From Fibrobacter sp. (GTDB lineage: Bacteria; Fibrobacterota; Fibrobacteria; Fibrobacterales; Fibrobacteraceae), in NCBI GenBank assembly GCA_024398965.1, contig JAKSIF010000021.1, positions 1-43,765 on the forward strand: DNA of 43,765 nt, in the 5' to 3' direction. The first letter of the stretch is position 1. Every line of letters begins with the position of its first letter. This document shows positions 33,608-40,519 of the stretch, piece after piece. A program made the position numbers and the translations under genes. A model generated the notes under the pieces. It saw only the letters and a list, made by a program, of their open reading frames with translations. It ran no database searches and was not told where the DNA came from.

Positions 33608-33644
33608 AAAAACCCCGGCCTTCTTTACGAGAGGTCGGGGTTTT
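33608..33644. terminator. Bidirectional terminator after GH43-CBM6 gene
   Basis: AAAACCCCGGCC pairs with GGTCGGGGTTTT (one G-U) around a 12-nt loop, flanked by A and T runs, 42 bp after the minus-strand GH43 stop. Confidence 0.85.
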
Positions 33645-33685
33645 AAATGAGGGGAAGTTCCGCGCGGTTTAAGATTCGCGCAAGC

Positions 33686-35803
33686 TTATTCCCCGACTTG
33701 CAGTTTCAGGGTCTTTCCGGCGGGGTTGCGGACGACGTAGACGCCGCTCCCGAAGCCGGCGGTCTTGAGTCCGGCCTTGAGGTCTGCGGAGGAGGTTGCA
33801 CCATCCAGGCGAACCTTGCCCAGCTGATGGCCCGTCAGGTCAAAGACCTTGTATTCGTCTGCAGCTTTTACGAAGAAACCTGCAAAATTGGACTTTATAG
33901 CCGTCTCCGCATAGTCTTCTGGAGTTTCGGAAGATTCGTTACGAATTTCTTCGGCAGACTTGTCGCTTGCCCCAAAGGCGATCCAGTCCAGGTTCACGTA
34001 GTCGGTGGTCATCAGAACCCTGAGCACGTGTTCACCCTTGGCCAGTTCCTTGGTGGTCTTACCCTTGAAAGTGTCGTATTTGTCGAAATCGCCGGTTCCC
34101 TTCAATTCCAGTTCATCGGTAATAGCCTCGCCATCCATAAAGAGCTGGATGCCAGCTTTTTCCATGCCGGTAGCGTAGGAAAGTTCGTAGGGGAGGGCAC
34201 CTGCGGCGTCCACATTCACAGTATATTCAAGCCATTCGCCCTTCTGAGTGTAGCCAATGGCATAACCAGTACCTGCGGCAACAACGTCAACGCGGTCTTC
34301 ACGGTATTCGCCACCCTGATTCTTGGTATCCATGTCGTAATAGGCCTTACCTGCGCCGCCCACATCGTAGTTTTCAAATTCAATGAAGTTCTTCTTGCCT
34401 TCAACCTTGGCTCCGATAACCGGCAGTTCGCACTTGGCTTCTGGATCCTTCAGCAAAGCCTCGCAGAAGGGGCCCTGAGGAACAGCGGTCTTGCTGTCTT
34501 CAAATTCCCAGTAGTCGGCTTCGAAATCACCAGAGAACATGAAGAATACGTCGTGCTTGCCAACGGCACCGTCAACCGGAACGGTCACCAGGCCATCCTT
34601 GGTAAATTCAGCCTTTGCAACTACGGGACCATCCACCTTGTCAAGGCGAACTGTAATGGAGGAAGCCTTCTTTACATTCAGCACAGAAGCAGAGAAGGAT
34701 TCTGCGCCGGCGTCACCGAATTCCACGCCGCTAATCTTGGTATAGTCGCCGTCTCCAATGCTAGTCAGCACCACATTGCCGGCCTGTCCGTAATTACGGC
34801 TCTTGACGCCCTGGCTCCAGGACATAGTGCCAGCTTCTACACGCTGATACGGATTGAAATCTTCCACCTGGGCAATGCCGTTTTCTGGCCAGAAGTCGAT
34901 TTTTTGGATGGTGCCATCGGCGTTATACTTCATTTCGGCCACAGAAACAGAACGACGTTCCGCATGCTGATAAGCCTGGCCGATGCTAGCCTGATATTCT
35001 GCCCAAAGCAGGTAATTCAAGCCAAATACGTAAGATTTACCCTTATAATCAATTATACCCGGATGATTTCCGCGGCTCTTGGGAGAATGGGGCATAATGT
35101 CGCCCTTGTAAGTCCAGGGGCCAGTAATCTTGTCGCTCATGGCATAGCCAATACCCTCGGAGCAGCAAGTGGATGCAAAGGACATATAGTAATAGTCGCC
35201 ATGCTTATAGACCCAGGGACCTTCCTGGTAATCCTTGATCTTGGGATAGGTAACAATAGAACCTTCGGTATGGATCATGTCCTCTTTCAGCTTGATCATG
35301 TACAGTTCCGGGTTGCCCCAGTACATATAGGCCTGGCCGTCGTCATCAATCCAGACGGTAGGGTCGATATCGTTCCAATGTTCGCGCTGCCAAACCAGCT
35401 GGCCGTTCAAAGGATCCTTGAAAGGTCCATAGGGGCTGTCGGAAACCAGGACGGAAATGCCATGACCATGAATGGGGCAGTACATGTACCATTTGCCGTT
35501 ACGTTCGATGACCTGTTCGGCCCAGGCACCGTTATTGGACTTATACCATTTAAAGTCGTCCAGGGAGGCTACAGAACCGCGGTCGGTCCAGTTAACCATA
35601 TCCGTAGAAGTATATAGCAACCAGTCGTACATCATAAAGCCGTCGGCGTTATCGTCGTCGTGGGTCGTATATAGATAGACCGTGTCGCCATGCACGTAGG
35701 GAGCCGGATCCGCCGTATATTTGGTTGTTAGAATGGGATGCTGGGCAAAGGCCGCACCAGCCAAAGCCAATACAGAAGAAACCATTAAGAGTCTACCAAA
35801 CAT
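33686..35803 (-). CDS. Secreted GH43-CBM6 arabinofuranosidase-like enzyme, paralogue 1
   Basis: A 705-aa exported hemicellulase. Signal peptide MFGRLLMVSSVLALAGAAFA; GGAG precedes the ATG. The GH43 domain shows the base Asp region TKYTADPAPYVHGDTVYLYT, the second Asp in HWNDIDPTVWIDDDGQAYMY and the acid Glu in KDYQEGPWVYKHGDYYYM, so the active site looks intact. A beta-sandwich region follows (RVEAGTMSWSQG and SITVRLDKVDGPVV), then a CBM6-like module (FIEFENYDVGGAGKAYYDM, GYTQKGEWLEYTVNV, NLDWIAFG). The C-terminal VFDLTGHQLGKVRLDGATSS is probably a sorting or attachment region. Likely acts on arabinoxylan side chains. Tandem with a close paralogue. Confidence 0.9.
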   Translation of the reverse strand: MFGRLLMVSSVLALAGAAFAQHPILTTKYTADPAPYVHGDTVYLYTTHDDDNADGFMMYDWLLYTSTDMVNWTDRGSVASLDDFKWYKSNNGAWAEQVIERNGKWYMYCPIHGHGISVLVSDSPYGPFKDPLNGQLVWQREHWNDIDPTVWIDDDGQAYMYWGNPELYMIKLKEDMIHTEGSIVTYPKIKDYQEGPWVYKHGDYYYMSFASTCCSEGIGYAMSDKITGPWTYKGDIMPHSPKSRGNHPGIIDYKGKSYVFGLNYLLWAEYQASIGQAYQHAERRSVSVAEMKYNADGTIQKIDFWPENGIAQVEDFNPYQRVEAGTMSWSQGVKSRNYGQAGNVVLTSIGDGDYTKISGVEFGDAGAESFSASVLNVKKASSITVRLDKVDGPVVAKAEFTKDGLVTVPVDGAVGKHDVFFMFSGDFEADYWEFEDSKTAVPQGPFCEALLKDPEAKCELPVIGAKVEGKKNFIEFENYDVGGAGKAYYDMDTKNQGGEYREDRVDVVAAGTGYAIGYTQKGEWLEYTVNVDAAGALPYELSYATGMEKAGIQLFMDGEAITDELELKGTGDFDKYDTFKGKTTKELAKGEHVLRVLMTTDYVNLDWIAFGASDKSAEEIRNESSETPEDYAETAIKSNFAGFFVKAADEYKVFDLTGHQLGKVRLDGATSSADLKAGLKTAGFGSGVYVVRNPAGKTLKLQVGE

Positions 35804-35882
35804 CTTAATCTCCAGATTAATAAAACACCGGAAATAAAGATACCCACTATGGAGAAAAAAAGACCTGTCTGCACAAATAAGA

Positions 35883-35903
35883 TTATGGATAGTTTATCCA
35901 TAA
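35883..35903. promoter_or_regulatory. Operator-like palindrome upstream of GH43-CBM6 paralogue 1
   Basis: TTATGGATA-GTT-TATCCATAA, a perfect 9-bp inverted repeat, 80 bp upstream of the ATG. It could bind a regulator or end transcription from the upstream gene. No equivalent is seen before paralogue 2. Confidence 0.45.
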
Positions 35904-35936
35904 CCTATTGATGACGGCGGGGCATCTTTTTTTCAT

Positions 35937-38063
35937 CTAGAAGTTGATTCTAACGGCCTTTCCTACGGAATTTCGGATGAGGTAGGCCCCGTTACGGTAG
36001 CCGGCGTTCTTGAGGCCTGCCCTGAGGTCTGCGGATGAGGTTGCTCCATCCAGGCGAACCTTGCCCAACTGATGGCCCATCAGGTCAAACACCTTGTATT
36101 CGCCAGAAATTCCTGCGTCGAAGACCGGAACCATGGAAATCACCGTGGTAGAATCAGAGGATTCATTACCATCATTCTTTTCTGGATTGGAGGTTTCGTT
36201 ACGGATTTCTTCGGCAGGCTTGTCGCTTGCACCAAAGGCGATCCAGTCCAGGTTCACGTAGTCGGTGGTCATCATGACCTTCAGCACATGCTCGCCCTTG
36301 GCCAGTTCCTTGGAGGTCTTGCCCTTGAAAGTGTCGTATTTGTCGAAATCGCCGGTTCCCTTCAGTTCCAGTTCGTCGGTAATGGCCTCGCCATCCATAA
36401 AGAGCTGTATGCCGGCTTTTTCCATGCCGGTAGCATAGGAAAGTTCGTAGGGGAGGGTACCACCAGCTTCCACGTTCACGGTATATTCCAGCCATTCGCC
36501 CTTCTGGGTGTAGCCAATGGCATATCCGGTACCTGCGGCAACAATATCGACGCGGTCTTCGCGATATTCGCCACCCTGGTTCTTGGAATCCATGTCGTAG
36601 TAGGCCTTGCCTGCGCCGCCTACGTCGTAGTTCTCAAATTCAATGAAGTTTTTCTTGCCTTCCACTGTTGCACCGATAACCGGAAGTTCGCACTTGGCTT
36701 CGGGATCCTTCAGCATAGCTTCGCAGAAGGGGCCCTGGGGAACAGCGGTCTTGCTGTCTTCAAATTCCCAGTAGTCGGCTTCAAAATCACCAGAGAACAT
36801 AAAGAATACGTCGTGTTTGCCAACGGCACCGTCAACCGGAACGGTCACCAGGCCATCCTTGGTAAATTCAGCCTTTGCAACTACGGGGCCATCCACCTTG
36901 TCAAGGCGAACGGTAACGGAGGAAGCCTTCTTTACCGTCAAGACAGATGCGGAGAAGGATTCTGCGCCGGCGTCGCCGAATTCCACGCCGCTGATCTTGG
37001 TGTACTTGCCATCGGTAAGATTGGTGATAACCGTATTGCCTGCGGCACCGCTCTTACGGACCTTCACTTCTTCGCCCCAGGACATGGTCTCAGCCTCTAC
37101 ACGCTTGTAGGGATTGAAATCTTCCAGCTGGGCCACGCCATTATCCGGCCACCAGTCAATCTTCTGGATAGTTCCGTCGGCATTATACTTCATTTCGGCA
37201 ACGCCAACAGAACGACGTTCCTTATGCTGGAATTTCAGGCCCATTTTATCGGATTTCTGGTGCCAAAGTTGATAATGATGTCCGAAAACGTAGGATTTCC
37301 CCTTGTAATCCACAATTCCCGGGTGGTTACCGTTACTGCGGGAGGAATGAGGCATGATGTCGCCCTTGTAGGTCCAGGGGCCTGTGGGGGAGTCGCTCAT
37401 GGCGTAACCGATACCTTCCGCACAGCAGGTGGATGCAAAAGCCATGTAGTAATGGCTGTCGTGCTTGTAGAACCAAGGGCCTTCCTGGTAATCCTTGACC
37501 TTGGGGTGAGTAACGATATTGCCGGAAGTGCTGATCATGTCTTCGTTAAGCTTGATCATGTACAAATCCGGATTGCCCCAGTACATGTAGGCCTGGCCGT
37601 CATCATCCACCCATACGGTGGGGTCGATGTCATTCCAATGCTCCCGCTGCCAAACCAAGGCCTTGTTCAGAGGTTCCTTGAAGGGGCCGTAGGGATTATC
37701 TGCCACCAGGACAGAAATTCCGTTACCATGAATGGGGACGTACATGTACCATTTGTTATTGCGGAATACAACCTGCTCAGCCCAAGCGCCATTGGTCTTG
37801 GTACTCCACTTGATATCGTTCAGGGAGGCCACAGCCCCGTGGCTAGTCCAGTTGACCATGTCCGTGGAAGTATGCAACAGCCAATCGTACATCACGAACC
37901 CTTCGGCGTTATCTTCGTCGTGGGTCGTGTAAAGGTAGAGCGTGTCCCCATGCACCATGGGAGCCGGGTCCGCCGTGTAGTTGGTTGTGATTATCGGCTG
38001 CTGTGCAAAGACAGAACCTGCCAAAGCCAATAGGGAAGTTACGGATAAGAGTTTCCCAAACAT
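35937..38063 (-). CDS. Secreted GH43-CBM6 arabinofuranosidase-like enzyme, paralogue 2
   Basis: A 708-aa paralogue of the next gene with the same architecture: signal peptide MFGKLLSVTSLLALAGSVFA, GH43 (TNYTADPAPMVHGDTLYLYT, HWNDIDPTVWVDDDGQAYMY, KDYQEGPWFYKHDSHYYM), beta-sandwich, CBM6 and C-terminal region. The catalytic half differs at many positions, while the stretch from the beta-sandwich to NLDWIAFGASDK is almost identical in protein and DNA, pointing to gene conversion or recent duplication with selection on the catalytic half. The start at 38063 gives the signal peptide; the frame is open to 38150 without one. Substrate may differ slightly from paralogue 1. Confidence 0.9.
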   Translation of the reverse strand: MFGKLLSVTSLLALAGSVFAQQPIITTNYTADPAPMVHGDTLYLYTTHDEDNAEGFVMYDWLLHTSTDMVNWTSHGAVASLNDIKWSTKTNGAWAEQVVFRNNKWYMYVPIHGNGISVLVADNPYGPFKEPLNKALVWQREHWNDIDPTVWVDDDGQAYMYWGNPDLYMIKLNEDMISTSGNIVTHPKVKDYQEGPWFYKHDSHYYMAFASTCCAEGIGYAMSDSPTGPWTYKGDIMPHSSRSNGNHPGIVDYKGKSYVFGHHYQLWHQKSDKMGLKFQHKERRSVGVAEMKYNADGTIQKIDWWPDNGVAQLEDFNPYKRVEAETMSWGEEVKVRKSGAAGNTVITNLTDGKYTKISGVEFGDAGAESFSASVLTVKKASSVTVRLDKVDGPVVAKAEFTKDGLVTVPVDGAVGKHDVFFMFSGDFEADYWEFEDSKTAVPQGPFCEAMLKDPEAKCELPVIGATVEGKKNFIEFENYDVGGAGKAYYDMDSKNQGGEYREDRVDIVAAGTGYAIGYTQKGEWLEYTVNVEAGGTLPYELSYATGMEKAGIQLFMDGEAITDELELKGTGDFDKYDTFKGKTSKELAKGEHVLKVMMTTDYVNLDWIAFGASDKPAEEIRNETSNPEKNDGNESSDSTTVISMVPVFDAGISGEYKVFDLMGHQLGKVRLDGATSSADLRAGLKNAGYRNGAYLIRNSVGKAVRINF

Positions 38064-38191
38064 CTTAATCTCCTGATTGTTATACACCGAAGATAAAGAT
38101 ACCCTGTAAAACAGGGCAAAATAACCCTGCTTTTGCAAACAACTTTGCAACTTCTACAATAACTTTTTGTTTACGAATCCAGATTTGTACG

Positions 38192-38225
38192 AAAAAAGCC
38201 GCCTTATACTTTCGTATAAAACGGC
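38192..38225 (-). terminator. Terminator of grpE
   Basis: On the minus strand GCCGTTTTATAC, a GAAA loop, and GTATAAGGCGGC pair fully (two G-U) and are followed by TTTTTT. Confidence 0.85.
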
Positions 38226-38265
38226 CAAAATTCAATAGGGGAGTGATGTTCGCGAAATGCTTGAA

Positions 38266-38322
38266 CCGCGGTGGCAAATCAGTCGCTAAACATCAGGACC
38301 GCCGCGGTGGCAAATCAGTCGC
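38266..38322. repeat. 21-bp direct repeat pair downstream of grpE
   Basis: CCGCGGTGGCAAATCAGTCG plus one further C occurs at 38266-38286 and again at 38302-38322, a 36-bp period, just after the grpE stop codon region. CCGCGG is itself palindromic. Meaning unknown. Confidence 0.55.
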
Positions 38323-38327
38323 GAAAA

Positions 38328-38984
38328 CTACTTGCCGGAAGAAACGATAACCTTTGCGGGCTTAAGAATCTTGTTCTTGAGCTTGTAGCCCTTCATGAAC
38401 ACGGTTACCACGTGATTTTCGGGAACGGTGTCGCTGGGCTGCTGCATCAGGGCTTCGTGGCAGTTGGGGTCGAATTCCTGACCGGTGGGATCCAGCTGTT
38501 CAAGACCAGCGTCGGTGAGGACCTTGGCAAACTGGTCGTGGATCATCTGCATGCCCTTTTCGAAGGTTTCAAGGTCCTTGGCCTTGTTTTCGGAGGCAAA
38601 GGCACGTTCAAAATTGTCCAGGACTTCGGAAAGCTTTTCCAGGAGCTTGCCGTTGGCGGTTTCGATGATTTCAAGCTGTTCGCGGGCGCTACGACGGCGG
38701 AAGTTGTCGAATTCAGCCATGAGACGCAGGTTGCGATCGTTGGCGGCAGCCAGTTCAGCCTTCAGCACGTCTTCGGCAGATTCGGTGGATTCCGGGGCAG
38801 GTTCGGCCGGAGCTTCAGCAGCGTCGGCTGCAGGGGAAGATTCGCCAGAAGCGTTCTGGGCAGAATTGTCGCCAGCGGCCTGGGCCTTTTCAGCCTCAGC
38901 AGCCTGCTTCATGATATTTTCAAGGTCCTGTTCAAACTTTGCGCGTTCTTCGGCGGTAGGTTCCTGCAAATTTTCGTCAGCCAT
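38328..38984 (-). CDS. grpE: Nucleotide exchange factor GrpE
   Basis: A 218-aa factor that releases ADP from DnaK. The N-terminal 85 residues are acidic and Ala/Glu/Ser rich and weakly conserved. The long dimerising helix follows (LKAELAAANDRNLRLMAEFD, then NFRRRSAREQLEI). The beta-domain holds GMQMIHDQFAKVLTDAGLEQ, the PTGQEFDPNCHEALMQQ motif and VFMKGYKLKNKILKPAKVIV. The ATG at 38984 (MADENLQEP) is chosen; the frame is open to 39017. It is 8 kb from dnaK, separated by hydrolase genes, yet carries the same promoter type. Confidence 0.96.
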   Translation of the reverse strand: MADENLQEPTAEERAKFEQDLENIMKQAAEAEKAQAAGDNSAQNASGESSPAADAAEAPAEPAPESTESAEDVLKAELAAANDRNLRLMAEFDNFRRRSAREQLEIIETANGKLLEKLSEVLDNFERAFASENKAKDLETFEKGMQMIHDQFAKVLTDAGLEQLDPTGQEFDPNCHEALMQQPSDTVPENHVVTVFMKGYKLKNKILKPAKVIVSSGK

Positions 38985-39048
38985 TATCAATTTCCTTGTG
39001 TAAATACGGGAATGCATCCCAATTCAATTAAAATTCGTCCAATCTTTA

Positions 39049-39065
39049 TGCAAAATACGTGCCAA
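39049..39065 (-). promoter_or_regulatory. Sigma-54-type (-24/-12) promoter for grpE
   Basis: Minus strand TTGGCACG-TATT-TTGCA is a full RpoN consensus match, with GG (39063) and GC (39051) 12 bp apart. Predicted start near 39039, about 55 nt before the ATG. Confidence 0.75.
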
Positions 39066-39093
39066 GGCCAAATATAGGAATTTTGGCTGAAAA

Positions 39094-39112
39094 TCGTTTC
39101 ATTTTGAAAAAT
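39094..39112. promoter_or_regulatory. GTTTC-N5-GAAA motif upstream of grpE
   Basis: TCGTTTC-ATTTT-GAAAAAT lies at nearly the same distance from the -24 box (33 bp) as the dnaK palindrome (34 bp). The match is weaker than at dnaK. Confidence 0.4.
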
Positions 39113-39157
39113 TATGGGCTACACGGAGATTTTTGAAGGAATTTGAGGCCATTTTTG

Positions 39158-39210
39158 CATTTTGCAAACACCTGTTGTCAATCTGGATCATTTTGCAAAC
39201 AGTTGTTGTC
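39158..39210. repeat. Tandem 22-bp sites upstream of grpE
   Basis: CATTTTGCAAACA followed by TGTTGTC (two differing bases between) occurs at 39158-39179 and 39189-39210, a 31-bp (three helical turns) spacing, roughly 120-170 bp before the predicted grpE start. This is where activators of sigma-54 promoters usually bind; alternatively it serves a plus-strand transcript. Confidence 0.5.
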
Positions 39211-39239
39211 TTTGTGAGCCATAGAGAATGTTCCAAGGT

Positions 39240-39350
39240 TTGAAGGATTCTAAATTGTGCCCGCCGGTGGATGCCGGCAAGTTGCTACATAACCGATAGC
39301 ATCTTTCAGTTAAAAAGAGAATCCCACCGGACGCGGAGGGATTCTTTTTT
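39240..39350 (+). ncRNA. Candidate small RNA ending in a strong terminator
   Basis: A strong plus-strand terminator (AGAATCCC ... GGGATTCT with an inner CCG/CGG pair, then TTTTTT, 39318-39350) has no coding gene upstream; the only neighbour, grpE, runs the other way. A hairpin GCCGG/CCGGC lies at about 39262. The simplest reading is a short untranslated RNA; the 5' end and promoter are not defined. Confidence 0.3.
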
Positions 39351-39802
39351 ATATGGAAAGAATTTAAGAGAATATTTAGTTTACATAACCCGCATTATCG
39401 GCAACACGTATTCAGGAGCAGGGGTTGTCTCCGTGCAAGCCACATGTCCAACCATGCGAAGAACTTGTCCAACGAGACGGACGATTCGAAGGATCAGACA
39501 GAGCCTTAAAAGATTCTAACAGATTCTCCAAGGACCTCCCAGAGATTCCCGCAGATATCCCGCAGAGTTCTCCTGGGTGTATTAGACCTAGTGCCTTGTA
39601 ATTGCCGTTTTTTGCTCCGTTTTAGGCAATTTTAATATTGAGGCTGGACGTTCCGCTTGTTTTTCTCGGATCTCCCGCTGACCTTCTTCTAGCCTCTTTC
39701 TGGCTCGATTTGGCCGCCTCCATACCGCACGCCTGCTCCTTCTTCGGCGTGGACAGGTCCTTGCAACGCCCTGGACAAACCGGGTGTAAGCAAATAGGGG
39801 AG
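39351..39802. other. Gene-free stretch without recognised features
   Basis: No supported gene. It has short internal repeats (TCCCGCAGA-like units at 39548-39570) and a pair AATTGCC/GGCAATT (39600 and 39625). The downstream part is C+T-rich on the plus strand. Nothing recognised. Confidence 0.4.
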
Positions 39803-40519
39803 CTACTTTTTCTTAATTTTAAAGACAGGCTGTTCCTTGCTGTTCTTGCCTTCCTCAAAGTATTCGGTGGCGCGGATCAGCTTGGGCCATGTTGCATAGC
39901 CGAAATTCTTGGGTGAATGAGTAATCTGCCTGGAGACTCGCTGGGCGACCGTTGCGGCAGATGCCCAGCCGTTATCGTCCTGGCACTCCATGATAGCCTT
40001 GCGGATGGCGTTCATGAGGCGGGTATCGCAGCGGAGCTTGTTCTTGTCGTAGCGTTCCACGGTCACGGCAGGATCATCTACGGAATCCATGTCCTTGAAC
40101 TTGTCGGTGAACACGAACAGATTGCAAGCGTAAATGAATGCGGACGGAGTCTTTTCCTCGCCGAAGCCAATAACAGTCTTGCCCTTGGCACGGAGCTTCA
40201 TGGCCAACGGCGTGAAGTCGGAATCGCTGCTGACGATGGCGAATACGTCGATGCTTTCTGTATAGAGCATATCCATGACGTCGATGGTCATGGCCAGGTC
40301 TGTAGCGTTCTTGCCCTTGGTATAAGGGAACTGCTGGACGGGCATAATGGCAAAGGGATGAAGCACCGTCTTCCAAGTGCTATTGGTTTCCCAGTTGCCG
40401 TAAGCACGACGGATGCTTGTCTCGCCGTACTTGGAAAGTTCTTCCATAATGCCGTCTATAGCCTCGGCACTGGCGTTATCGCAGTCAATAATCAACGCAA
40501 TCTTATTTTCGGTTTCCAT
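39803..40519 (-). CDS. NYN-domain RNase-like protein with OST-HTH/LOTUS-type C-terminus
   Basis: A 238-aa protein. The NYN (PIN-like) nuclease domain has ALIIDCDNASAEAIDGIMEE, GKNATDLAMTIDVMDMLY and FAIVSSDSDFTPLAMKLRAK, with acidic residues placed as in LabA/DUF88 nucleases. The C-terminal part (RCDTRLMNAIRKAIMECQDD, then NGWASAATVAQRVSRQI and FGYATWPKLIRATEYFEEGK) matches the OST-HTH/LOTUS fold that binds RNA. Together they suggest RNA cleavage or turnover. The start at 40519 (METENK) lies inside the end of the upstream MORN-like gene, a 17-nt overlap that implies translational coupling. Confidence 0.82.
   Translation of the reverse strand: METENKIALIIDCDNASAEAIDGIMEELSKYGETSIRRAYGNWETNSTWKTVLHPFAIMPVQQFPYTKGKNATDLAMTIDVMDMLYTESIDVFAIVSSDSDFTPLAMKLRAKGKTVIGFGEEKTPSAFIYACNLFVFTDKFKDMDSVDDPAVTVERYDKNKLRCDTRLMNAIRKAIMECQDDNGWASAATVAQRVSRQITHSPKNFGYATWPKLIRATEYFEEGKNSKEQPVFKIKKK

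Noticed and set aside
33647-35617. 656-codon open frame opposite GH43-CBM6 paralogue 1 (and a 653-codon one at 36072-38033)
   Set aside because: Mirror frames produced by the codon bias of the real genes. The hydrolases on the other strand have signal peptides, intact active sites and terminators; the antisense products are low-complexity His/Val/Gly-rich and match each other only because the genes are paralogues.
39271-39519. 82-codon plus-strand frame spanning the terminator at 39318-39350
   Set aside because: It reads through a strong terminator and gives an Arg/Thr-rich product without family or ribosome site.
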